Source: Chlorocebus sabaeus (Eukaryota > Chordata > Mammalia > Primates > Cercopithecidae). Taken from it: a stretch of 64,000 bases of DNA. Below the pieces are notes generated by a model that searched no databases, was not told where the DNA came from, and was given only the letters and a program-made list of their open reading frames with translations. The position numbers and the translations under genes were made by a program. Of this stretch, positions 11,634-22,229 are shown piece after piece. The stretch is from the NCBI RefSeq assembly GCF_047675955.1, contig NC_132912.1, positions 17,458,500-17,522,499 of the forward strand. The letters run 5' to 3'. Each line of letters begins with the position of its first letter. Position 1 is the first letter of the stretch.

Positions 11634-12097
11634 TGAAAATTTATTAATTGCGGCTAGTGTAATGAAGGTGAATTTCAGGATAGTATGGCAGCAATGACTT
11701 AATCAGGTTGTCCAGGGAAGGCTTCCCGGAGGAGGGGATAACTGGTTCTAAACTGGTTGGGGCAGGGGTGGAAGTTGTTGGAGTGATGTGACCAAAGTCC
11801 ATGGTCCCTCCAGTTACTGGGCAAGAAGTAGATGAGAAGGATTCACCGTGGTTCCTGGTGACCAGTTTGAAGGTCATGGATTAAGTAGAAGGTACTATGA
11901 GAGAGTGCGTATGGACAACTCCTTCCAGGATTTGGCTGTGTAGAGGAGGACAAAGCATCTTTGAGTGTTTAAGAAATGAAACAAAAAATAAAATCGAGAC
12001 GGCATGCCGACATACTGTGATTTTACAATCAACTGGCTCACGATGAATGCTTGCTTCAAACTAAAGGAGTAGTTTGTGTTATTAAGAAAACAATGAT
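11632..12097. other. mostly unique; weak L2-like core
   Basis: 'gggaaggcttcccggaggag' near 11719 resembles an L2 segment, but the rest is too diverged to align by eye. No gene seen. Confidence 0.35.
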
Positions 12098-12212
12098 CTA
12101 GCCCCAGCTACTCAGGAGGCTGAGGCAGGAGGATTGTTTGAGCCCCGGAGTTCAAGACCAGCCTGGGCCACACAGTGAGACCCCATCACAACAAAACAAA
12201 ACAAAACAAAAC
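12098..12212 (+). repeat. Alu-derived monomer
   Basis: 'cagctactcaggaggctgag' (normally the right-arm start) is joined to 'gagttcaagaccagcctggg' (left arm), followed by (CAAAA)n. Either a free Alu monomer or an old Alu shortened by recombination between its two homologous arms. Confidence 0.8.
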
Positions 12213-12934
12213 AAAAATGATCTAAGAAATCCAGTGATTCAGGGATTCTAAAGGCAAGAAAACATACCATTTCAGCCCTAATAGATTGGAAGAAAATTAA
12301 GAGCTTCAAATAGACACCACTTTTTTATTTAGCAGCACATCTATACCTCCGTTAAAATAGAGTTGTCTCTTGAACTAGCCACTTGGTACATTGAGAAAAA
12401 TCCCAGCAACCTAGAGGGCAGCTGCCTGTAGTCTGTGTGATCATCTGGCTGACATCACACTGACAGATAAGATAGTGGCACTTACAGTTAGCCCTGCTTC
12501 AGGTTAATCCGGGACACTAATCTCAGAGTAGAGTTTGATCTTCAAACTCCTGACTCCCTAAAAAAATTGGGAAGGTGGCATGACCTACACATTTAGAATT
12601 GGAAAGTCAGACATCAGTGATTGCCCCTTAATGAATCTAGTGAGATGCAAAATGGAAGACATTGTGTTCAGAAAAGCCAAGAATATTATGAGACTTCAAC
12701 AACTGGAGAAGCCTCATGTCATCATCTTGCCACTTTTCCATTTCCCTGGAACTGCTGAGTGTTCCTTGCCCCCACCCCAGCATCTCTCTTCTAATTGCTT
12801 TACTAGGCTTCGCAGTCCAAGTCTTCATCACTTCACACCTGGCCCAGTGCAGGAGAGGCCACCTGTCCTATCTATCCTGTACAAGTCCACTGCACTAATC
12901 ATTTTTGACATGATATGGCAGAGTGGGCAATGGA
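12213..12934. other. unique sequence; longest non-repeat frame, not called as gene
   Basis: A 152-codon frame (12580-13038, +) is open here, but its last quarter is a MIR SINE and nothing in it resembles a known family. A donor-like 'gtaagtgcc' on the minus strand (near 12478) has an acceptor-like site 72 nt upstream, yet all frames of the interval are closed. Confidence 0.5.
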
Positions 12935-13050
12935 TATTGAGAATTCCAAGATTAGCTATCCAGTTCCTTCATTTACTAGTGATGACACCTTGGAAAATTC
13001 ACCTAAACTCTCTGAACCTTTACCTCTTCATTTGTTAAATGGTGGTGGTG
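12935..13050 (+). repeat. MIR SINE fragment
   Basis: Forward MIR order: 'ccttcatttactagtgatga', 'accttggaaaattcacc', 'tctctgaacctttacctctt', 'catttgttaaatggtgg'. Confidence 0.75.
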
Positions 13051-13209
13051 GGGGGGAGGTTAAATTTCTTCCAGAATAAAAGTAAAAATAATTGTTAGTA
13101 CTGTAACCAGGACACGTGTATTTAGCCTTCATTTTACGTTAAATTCTTCCACCATCACATATTAGATGAAACCCAAACTCCCAGGGCCCCATGTAACATG
13201 ACAGCTAAA

Positions 13210-13361
13210 GAAAGAAAATGAATAAATACCCAAAGGAAACGAAATCAATATGTCAAAAAGGTGTCTACATTCCCATGTTTCCTGCAGCATGATTCACAAT
13301 AGCCAAGATGTAGAATCAGCCTAAGTGTCCATCAATGGTTGAATACATATATATATATGTG

Positions 13362-13401
<40 letters not shown>

Positions 13402-13890
13402 GGAATAGTATACAGCCTTAAAAAATGAGGAAATTCTGTCATTTGCAGACACCAAGAATAAACCTGGAGGACATTATGCTAAGTGAACTAAGCTAGGCAC
13501 AGAAAGACAAATACTGCATGATCTCACTTACACGTGGAATCTAAGAAAGTTGAACTTAGAGAAGTACAGAGTAGAATGGTGGTTACAAGAGATTGGGAGG
13601 CGAGGGAAATGAGATGATGGTCAAAGGATACAAAGTTTCAGGTGGGCAGAAAGAATACATTTTTCAAGATCTATTGATCTTGGGTGACCATAGTTCCTAA
13701 TAATGTATTGCATATTTCAAAATTGCTAAAAGAGTAGATTTTAAAAGTTCTCACTATAAAAAAAAATGCTAAGCATGTGAGCTGATGGATATGTTAATTA
13801 GCCTGATATAATTATTCCACAATGTATGCATATATCTAAACACCATATTTTATTCCATAGATACAATATTCATCAATTAAAAATAAACAT
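13210..13890 (+). mobile_element. L1 LINE 3' end (L1MA/L1MB age)
   Basis: The end of ORF2 is recognisable from 'cacaatagccaagatg', 'gtccatcaatggttgaata', 'ggaatagtatacagcc' and 'tgatctcacttacacgtgga', followed by a 3' UTR with 'gggtgaccatagttcc' and 'gatggatatgttaattagc'. 5' truncated and broken by stops, hence dead. A (CA)n microsatellite at 13362-13400 has expanded inside the ORF2 part. Confidence 0.92.
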
Positions 13891-16800
13891 TTAAATTTAA
13901 AAGAATAAGTAAAACTCTTCAAAAAGTCCAAATTCAATCAGCAACTCAGATGTCTAAGTTTTTCACTTAACAGCTAATGTGTACATTGATATTGTTAAGC
14001 TTATAAAAGATCAGCTGACATATGTGAGTAGAATGTCAGAACTAACACAAGGTGAAATGAAATATAAAAGAATATGATGATTAAAGCAAAGGATAGAAAG
14101 GCAATTGAAATATAAACTCATAAGTGAAGGAATAATGTTAAAACACTGGAGAAAGATCTGTCTGCTGGGATATTGTACCAATGTAAACAATGTAATATAC
14201 CAGTGAAGACATGGCAAGCAATGTTATATAAGGAAAAGAGAATTTGAAACACAAGGCAGCCTAAAAGGGAGCTTATTTGACATGTGAACATAAAAATATA
14301 TAGGTAATACTGAGTACAACTTGGGAGATAAATTTTGAAATAGAATTTAGAGGACCAGTGAACGCCATGTGAGTTCTATACACTTTGATGGCAAGGTTTA
14401 TATTCTGAAGACCAAGGAGAGGAGCTAATCCCTAAATGTGCAAGAGCTAGCTTCTGTTATTAAATACGGCAGAAGTAATGACCTGGTGTGGTTTTTGTTG
14501 CTTTTTCTAAATGCACAGGCACGCTGTATGGCAATGACAAATAGAAGATGATATGACAGTATATTAATGATGAAAAATGGTCTCGATGCAGAGAAAACAA
14601 AGAAAAAAGCTTTTTCAATCTGACAACTGACCCAAATCACCTATCATAAAGTATACATCTTCTTAAATTTAAAAAAAAAACAACAAAATACGTATTGCTT
14701 TCAGCTGTCAATGTAGTCACCCTGTATGAATTGTAAACAGCAAACATTTAGAGGAGAATAGTGGCTCAGAAAAATGAACTTAGTCTTGTATTCTCAAAAG
14801 AAGCCCCTAGCAGAGATGATTTTTGGTTTTCTCCAAGAACTTTGTCTCACAGAACAAAATGCCTGGAACATAATAAGGTTCAATAAATGTTAATTGAATG
14901 AAAAAGTGTAAGCTCACAAAACACTTACCAAAATCAAACAATACTATTGCTTTTGGAGAAATGGTTCAGAAAATAACTGAAAACTTTGTGGTAAGACTAA
15001 ATGTGGTTTTCCAGTTTTATGATCTAATGCAAAAATTTGATTAACTTATCCCATCTCTTTTCATAATTTATGTCCTTTCACAAAGTTAAATCATTAAATG
15101 GCATGGTTTGAATAATGTAAATGTCATATAGTTAAAACAATTAACATATGTGGTAGATATGCATGTGTATTTTGTTTAACACTATATTCTTCAAAGAGCG
15201 AAAATAAAAATGAAAGCAACACAGTGACTGTTATTTTAGAAATATCAATGAATTTACAAATACAGTACTGGAATCTTTTCTCACATATCAACACAAGAAA
15301 GACAAAGGAATAAGTTCCAAGAAATTTTAATGTAATCAAACTCGAGGGGATAATTCAAGATTTAATAAAATTGCCACCATGTAATAGTTATCTGTAACAA
15401 AGTAATCGGGCACAAAATACCTGTTTTACAAGTCATTTGAAAGGTATCTCATTTGCATGAGTCATAAATGTGTGGGTTGACATAACAGCACTGTTTCCTG
15501 CCACTAAGTTTTCAGTAAATATGTGATTGATAATATTCAGTCATCTTGGATTCCAACTCATCTCTTCGAAATGTGAGGATGTTTAAAAAAATCAAATGGT
15601 ATTAGTGGCTCCAAAAGAAATTAAGAAACAAAATAATAGTGTGTGTATTTCTTGGGGTGGGGGGGAGCGGGGAAGTAAACTAGAAATTAAGCACTGTTAC
15701 TGTGTACCTATTAGTTTTCTGTAATTGGTTATACAAATGAATACGGTTCTTTTAAGTTAGAAAACCATTCAAGAAACTAATGCAGTAATTACCATGCAAG
15801 TTACCTAGGGAATCTAAGACTAATTACTGAAGCTACTGATCTTCTGGGATAAAACCTGCTTACCAGAAGTTTCCAGAGTTTCACAAAGGAGCCTTCAAGG
15901 GTGAAGCAGAAGTGGGGAAGGAGGAGTAGAGGGTGTCTCATATCATGTTTAATTTAAATTTAAGCATCTCAATGTTATTCTCAAATAGCTGAGTGTCACG
16001 TTCAAGCAAATGATTATCCATCATTTTTTTAAAAATCAGAGGGAGAGACTGTGAAGAGCAATAATTTCTTAGACTGAAATCCAGGTAGATTTTTCACAAA
16101 TTATTCTGTGCATTAGCTTGTCCTTGGAGGGAAGGGGGTAGGGACCTCTTATAGGAGAATCAATCAAATTTTTAAAAGCAGAAAAAGCACACACCTCAAC
16201 ATCGTTGACTTTGTACAGCTACAACTAAAAGAAATTAGATACCAAGAAAGAAGAGAGAGCAGGACATCTTCAAGTCTTACTTAAATCTCTCTCTAACTGA
16301 GTATCTCACAAAATGCAGTATTCAACTAGTATCTCACAAAATGCAGATTCATAGCGGAAACTTAGAATCTCTGGTAAATTTCAGGTAAATCTGAGCCAGA
16401 CTCACACCTATGCTTGGGATAATCACGCCATCACGGAAAGTGAAAAAGGCAATTGAATCCCAAACAGAGTCTCAGGGTCAGAAAGATCCTTAGAAATACA
16501 TTAGTCCATGTGGAAGGTCCTAGACTCCCTGAGAATCTGATGAAAGTCACAGATTCTTTTCCCAGAAACACGTACAAAATCTCACAAACAATTTCGAGAG
16601 TTTTAGGAAACCACTTTCATGAACTTCAGATTAAGAATCTTCCTAGTTAAGCCTCTCATATTTCCAGGTAAAAGCTGAAGGAAGTTTGAGACTCAAGCAC
16701 CAAGCTGCCAAGTTCTCAGTGTTAAAGGAGTAAAAGCTTAGGAATCTGTAAAAAGAGGACAAAGCCCCCCGAAGCACAAAAAGAAAGTTAAAATTGCTGA

Positions 16801-17139
16801 GAAGATAGACTTGGAGAAGCCCTATTTCTTACAAAAGCCAGATGTAAACTGCATTTGCTTTTCTTTTTTGAGAGAATTCATTTTCTCTTAGCATTTATAT
16901 TTTCTCCAGACCACGGAAAAGGTCTTCTGTATCCAGTTGTCCTAAAATCAGCTCAAACACATCCTGTCCGAGATGCTTTCATCTTCTCTATCCAATTTCT
17001 CTTTGAAATCTTTCTATCTGTCAGTAGCAGCATGAGTATTTCAGATGCAAGATTTCTCATTTGATTTTATTTTTCTTCTCCTTCAACGAGAGAACTGGAA
17101 GTCAACAAGTAACCAAGTCCTACCAAGTCTTCAGTCACG
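13891..17139. other. long unique AT-rich stretch
   Basis: More than 3 kb with few repeats: an L2/MIR-like end at 14868-14902 ('ggttcaataaatgttaattg'), a G-rich run near 15655, and a 29-bp near-tandem duplication at 16296-16350. No exon with paired splice sites and an open frame was found. This could be intron of the minus-strand gene suggested elsewhere. Confidence 0.5.
16296..16350 (+). repeat. 29-bp direct repeat
   Basis: 'agtatctcacaaaatgcag' occurs twice, about 29 bases apart, with similar flanks ('ac...ttca'). A local slippage duplication in otherwise unique DNA. Confidence 0.9.
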
Positions 17140-17225
17140 GAGCAATTTATTGGGTACCATCTATGTGATAGGCACTGGAGATACAAAGATAAACAAGATC
17201 TCGCCATGTCCCCAAAGGGTTCATA
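17140..17225 (-). repeat. L2 LINE 3'-end relic
   Basis: 'tttattgggtaccatctatg', 'gataggcactggagatacaa' and 'agataaacaagatctcgcc' match the reversed L2 end. Confidence 0.75.
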
Positions 17226-17309
17226 GTGAAGCATCTCTCTCTCAATATTTTCATAACTACCATTGATGTTGTAGGTGGTCAACATTCTGTAGTTACTTGT
17301 CTACAACCA

Positions 17310-17950
17310 GCCCCTACCTGCTCTGATTTTTCTACACTACCCCTCCCTCCTAATACTCCAACTTGCTTTCATTCATTATGCTGTCGGAATACTTTCTCTA
17401 AGACAATACATTCAATTTGTAATTCCTTTGCTAGCAATATTCCTCTTGGGCTCCTGGTATCTACAGAATGTCTGTGGACTTTACTCTGATAACCAGATCT
17501 CCGTGCATCAGCTCCTTCCTTGTCTACCTGAAATTATCCCCTTTACCTTGCGTGCCTAATAGTACAAGTTCATTGCTCCAGCCCAACTGGCCTTGAAACT
17601 TATTGGCCTTTCTTCCTGGCCTCATCAGCCCCAAATTGGTCTCACCCTTCCTTTCTAGCCACCTTTGGAGCTATAGCTTAAGTTCTGCCTCTTTTCACAA
17701 AACATTTCACAAAACTATATCCCACAGTGCTCTTGCATTAGTATATCACAGTATTTGTCTAAATCACTCATTCTGCTATTCAATCATAAATATTCATATT
17801 TATATTTCTTGTCTTTCTAAAGTGACTATAAGTTCTTCAAGTTCAGTAAGAAAACATTACACTTTTTTTGTTTACTTTCATGCATCCATTTCTTTAATAT
17901 ATTTTTTTTTATTGAGGCCCTTTTTGTGCCCAGCACTCTACCAGGCATGA
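17310..17950 (+). repeat. L2 LINE-like relic
   Basis: Pyrimidine-rich block with 'cttgggctcctggtatctac', 'cagctccttccttgtctacc' and a 'gactataagttcttcaag' segment that follow the order of forward L2 3' sequence. Strongly diverged, so the call is tentative. Open frames here (up to 115 codons) are by-products of low stop density. Confidence 0.45.
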
Positions 17951-18664
17951 AAAAGGCTACAGTGCTCTGACTTAGTAAATCTTAAATATTTGTGACTGAG
18001 TAAACTTTATCTTTTTTGATAGCAAGTGACATATTTATTTAAGAAAAATAACTTTTAAGCTCTCTTATTGTTAGATCATTTGAGCACAGGAGTCCTATAA
18101 TTTTCAAATAATCCCTAGGTGTCAACAGTTGGAAGTTTCAAAAATCGGGTTGCAGATGAGTTTAAAATATGTTGACTTGTTTGTATTCTTCCAAATTTAA
18201 TGTAACTTTTGTAATTGCTGTTTAAAAATTACCACATTTAAAAAACTCACATTCTACTGTTCTTCAATTTGGTTGGTATAAAATACTCGAAGTAAATAAA
18301 ATTAAAAATAATTTAACTACCTGACATCTATAATTACAGGAAACATATCTATAATACAGGCTTTATAAACAAGCCAGAGATTCCCCAGATTTGGCTAGCT
18401 ATATTGGTAAAAATTTAGGAAAGTAGGTGGTTTATTATGATTTAATTGCATAGATTTCTGTTGAGGGTTTCTATAATTTAGTTTAGAAATATGCCCATAA
18501 AAAGAACATTACAATATAATAAATATTCAAGTCAATAAATAAATGTGTCTGTGACTGTTCTTGGGTTACCTTCCCCCAAAAGAATCCCCAAGAAGGGGAT
18601 TTCCTTTTGCTCTTATCAGGCATCTAAGCTAAGGGCAGATCTAAATCCAACTCAGAATGGAAAT
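17951..18664. other. unique AT-rich sequence
   Basis: No repeat or gene recognised. Confidence 0.5.
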
Positions 18665-19072
18665 GATTCGAAGTTGGCCTTCAGTTTTTTTTTTTGAGAC
18701 GGAGTCTTGCTCTGTCATATCATCCAGGCTAGAGTGCAATGGCGTGATCTGCAACCTCTGCCTCCCGGGTTCAAGCGATTCTCCTGCCTCAGTCTCCTGA
18801 GTAGCTGGGATTACAAGTGCGTGCCACCACTTTTGGCTAATTTTTTTTTTTTTTTTTTTTTTGTATTTTTAGTAGAGATGGGGTTTCACCATGTTGGTCA
18901 GATTGCTCTTGATCTCCTGACCTCAGGTGATCCACCCGCCTCCTTGGCCTCCTAAGGTGCTGGGAATACAGGTGTGAGCCACCGCGCCCAGCCCCTTGAG
19001 TTATTTTAAAAACTGGGTTTTCCAGGGATTCAAAGTTGGCCTTCAGTTCTTTTGAAAACTGTTTTTTCCAGG
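18665..19072 (+). repeat. 46-bp tandem duplication, first copy split by an Alu
   Basis: After removing the Alu and one target-site copy, unit 1 (18665-18684 plus 19001-19026) and unit 2 (19027-19072) are both 46 bases. Both start 'gatt' and share 'aagttggcctt' and 'tccagg', with about six differences. The Alu landed in unit 1 after the duplication or in parallel. Confidence 0.85.
18685..18993 (-). mobile_element. AluS element
   Basis: Complete inverted Alu ending 'accgcgcccagcc' with a T-run of 22 in the mid-element A-rich linker. Target-site duplication 'ccttcag' (18678-18684) / 'ccttgag' (18994-19000). Confidence 0.95.
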
Positions 19073-20084
19073 GATTGCTGGAAGCTCTGCTCAGCTTCTC
19101 TGCCTCTCAGCCAAATTTTGCTTTTGTATTCGGCAAGTTCTTTATAAGAAAAACCAGCCCAAATTGATGGGTTCCCTTCACCTTCTGGGCTTTAGTCCTT
19201 TAAATTCTCCCTGCCTTGGTGGCGCTCCAGTGTCCTCACACAGGTGTTTGGTATATTTTGTTTTATTTTCATTACTCTCAGGAGGCTTGGTCTCAACTTA
19301 ACAGCCACAAGTAAAAGCTCCTATATTCCCTACTTGGATCATTACAAATCTATCTTTCCAGCTAATTATCTTAGATTGATCCTCAGTAGCTCACGACCTG
19401 AATCTCTCCCTCTTCTTGTCTATTCTGTATATGCAGAAAATCAGACTCTGTTATCACTTGCTGACCCTGTGATCATTTAGGTTATGATTGTGCAATTTTC
19501 AATCTCATCTTCCTGCCACCAGGACCTCTCAAATCCAGTCTTAAATAGATTGGATTTGGCATAAAACGTCCTGGAAATGAAATAAACAGGAACCCCCTTT
19601 CCAGCCTCTCTTCCTAAAATATCAGGTTGGAAAGACATTTAATGGTATCCTGCAGGAAGTCATGATATCCATGTGTCTACCCAATGGAGGGAAGATACCC
19701 ATTGTTAGCTTTGACACCACCAGGAAGGTACTCTTTCACCTACTGGGGGTAGAGCAGAACCCTCCTCACAATGGCAGCAGAATCAAAGGCAGTTGGTCCA
19801 ATCATACCAGCATATTCTGCTAAAGAAGGAACAGGCAAAGCCACTACATAAGGCAAACAAGAAGAGCTGCCTTCCCATATAAAAAAAGAGAACCATACTG
19901 CAGATATTTCTTAGAGTATTTTAGGGGAAAGCAAAACCTCTTTAGTAATATTTTTTACAAGTTTAATGCTTCAAGTAAACTTTGAAAATAATGAGTAAAG
20001 ATAAAGACATGTCTCTGGATTGTAATAGGATAAAATAATTTGGCATAGGACAAAATTGGAATGGTATGTACAGGAAAGAATCAG
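19073..20084. other. unique sequence, no gene seen
   Basis: No clear repeat. A 78-codon frame at 19244-19480 (+) has no support. Confidence 0.5.
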
Positions 20085-20390
20085 AATGTGGAAAAAAAAG
20101 GAAGAAGAGGAGGAAGAAAGGAAGAGGAGGAAGAAGAAGCAGGAGGAAAGGGAAGGAAGGAGGGAGGAAGGAAGGGAGGGAGGGAGGGAGGGAGGAAGGA
20201 AGGAAGGAAGGAAGGAAGGGAGGAAGGGAGGAAGGAAGGAAGGAGAAGAAAAATAAGGAGGAGGAGGAAAGAAGAAAGAAGAAAAGAAGAGGAAGAGGAA
20301 AAAGAAGGAGGAGGAGGAAAGAAGAGAAAGAAGAAAGAAGAAGAAGATGAAGAGGAAGGAGGAGGAGAAAAAAAGAAAAGAAGCCTCCCT
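20085..20390 (+). repeat. 300-bp polypurine tract, (GGAA)n/(GAA)n
   Basis: Almost uninterrupted A/G: a (GAA/GGA)-rich flank, a core of more than ten GGAA/GGGA units at 20153-20245, then a second (GAA/GGA) block. Only a few pyrimidines interrupt it. The long overlapping frames on both strands (up to 154 codons, Lys/Glu/Arg or Phe/Leu/Ser runs) are translation of the simple repeat. Confidence 0.97.
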
Positions 20391-21070
20391 CAAACAAAAA
20401 CCAGAACAATCCAGACCAAGCAAGCACAGAGACAACTGACCTTGATTTATGATATGTGGAGGTATGGTGAGTAAGAACTATTAGATAAGTATTGATGCTC
20501 TCTCACTGCATATTGCTTTGACAAAGTTAATTTCTGTCTGGATGGGCTACAAGTTCTCCAACCACAGCCCTATAATGGTCAAGTGACACCTCCTCTCTGG
20601 GTTATTACTTAGAGCAACTCACGCCCATGAATGTCACTTGTGTTAAAAAGTGAATGAAGAAAAACTGGAAGAAACAAAAGTTGTTGTTCTAAAGTGATGG
20701 GATTATAGATTATTATGTTTTCCAAACATTCTTTAATACTATGATATTTTATTTACTAAATAAATAAATACCAAATATCAGTGGTACCAAAAACCACAAC
20801 ATCTTCTAAAATATAACTTAAAAACATAATAAAATCTTTCTTTTGAATTTGGCATTTCCTGTAATTAAAACAGTGCCATAATGCAAATTTTTACACAAGA
20901 GATGGAGATGGAATGCCCTGTGGCTCATGACAGGGTCTTAGAATTCAGTCGGCCTCATTGCCAGCTGGGGTTGGTTCTACTTCTCTTTTTAATAACATAT
21001 TGCCTATTTCTCTACAAAGCAAATGAACAAGACATTTTTAAAATCTCATATTATTTATGAAAAAAATTAC
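20391..21070. other. unique AT-rich sequence, likely intron
   Basis: No repeat recognised. It lies directly downstream, in minus-strand sense, of the exon at 21071-21157. That exon's donor is the reverse complement of 21065-21070. Confidence 0.5.
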
Positions 21071-21157
21071 CTAAAATTTGCATATTCTTCTGCTTGCCGT
21101 TTCCATGGACAACTCTGTATATCTGTGATAATCTGAAGGTAGTCGTTCTCTGAATAC
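21071..21157 (-). CDS. candidate internal coding exon, unknown protein
   Basis: An 87-nt interval on the minus strand, bounded by acceptor 'aatttttag' (just past 21157) and donor AG|gtaatttt. One frame is open throughout: 1 nt, 28 codons, 2 nt, so both flanking introns are phase 2. The peptide begins YSENDYLQIITDI and contains CPWKRQAEEYANF, a non-repetitive mix of charged, aromatic and aliphatic residues. The other two frames are poorer; one reads a stop at the last codon. It joins in frame to the exon at 52800-52889, which has the same phase. I do not recognise the protein. No SINE or LINE overlaps it. Alternative: chance splice-like sites, made less likely by the matching phases. Confidence 0.68.
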   Translation of the reverse strand, partial: VFRERLPSDYHRYTELSMETASRRICKF

Positions 21158-22229
21158 CTAAAAATTAAATGTCAATATAATTAGAAAATAATGATCTCAT
21201 ATGTGAGTGTTCTTAGAAGATACTTTTATAATCTACTCAATTTAGTCTAAATATTTTTTGATACAAGATGAGGTAGAAATAAAATCATACTCACTTCAAA
21301 ACACTGAGAAAATACAATCTGTAAATGATTATTATGCTGGTTTAGGGATTTATAACTTGCACATATCATAAGCCAAGTGTAGTATTAAAAACCATGACAA
21401 CACACCAACTCACATATATATCTTATGGACATTGCACCTTGGCTTGAAATAATTGACAAATAAATATATCTTTATAGATGTTTTATAGATGTTTGCCATA
21501 AATACATACTCAAGAGATTTTTTTCAGACTCTAAGTTCACATATTTACCTCGGAATGTATAGACAAAAATTTCCTCCAAATAATTATACTAAGTTATAAT
21601 TTTGAACTGTACATTCAACACCCGGATTGAACTGTTGAGAGAGAAGTTTATTGACATAAAAATCTATAGCTAGAGTGGTATAGTTTGAGAAGCATTGAGC
21701 AGGATCCCAGTCCCCAGTAGATCTCTCCCTATGTGAAATTCCACCATTAAGTATTAATTTATAAAGCACAGAATATCCTTTAGTCTTTGTGTTCTCATTT
21801 GAAATGCAAATATCCCTTTGAGTGAGAAAACTCTTAAACTTTATTTCAATTAGTAACTTATTCATTAGTTGCCAGCTACTAGTGATCAAAGGCTCTACAA
21901 CAATGAGATAGAATATATGTTGAAGACATAATGGAGAAGAAAAATGAAACCAGACTGATATCTAGGTTGACAGAACATGATGAAGAGTACTGGGAATGTA
22001 AAATATGAAAATACATACGAAAGACTTTTTCTTATTTTTCTAAGTCTTCTTGAAAGATAATTGTTTAAAGTGACTATAATAATATTTGAGGTGGGGTTAT
22101 ATATGTAGCCATAAATGCATGACAACTACAGAACAAAAGCCAGAAAGAGGTGGAGGCGGGGAAGTGGAAATTGAAGTGATATAAATCATTTGACAACTGA
22201 CAGCAATATGAAAAAGATGAATACTCTTC
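21158..22229. other. unique AT-rich sequence, likely intron
   Basis: No gene or clear repeat. A donor-like 'gaagtgagtatg' on the minus strand near 21290 with an acceptor-like 'tttacag' encloses only 24 nt (reads IVFSQCFE). Too short to call. Confidence 0.45.

Noticed and set aside
12479..12562. Donor/acceptor pair on the minus strand
   Set aside because: All three frames of the 72-nt interval contain stops, and the donor context (ACT|gtaagt) is weak.
12580..13038. 152-codon plus-strand frame
   Set aside because: The last quarter is a MIR SINE, with no splice context and no family resemblance; a frame of this length is expected by chance.
14926..14985. Minus-strand interval with 'gtaagtg' donor
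   Set aside because: Every frame is closed, so it is not a coding exon.
19963..20474. Overlapping frames up to 154 codons on both strands
   Set aside because: They translate a (GGAA)n/(GAA)n purine tract; composition is only Lys/Glu/Arg/Gly or Phe/Leu/Ser/Pro.
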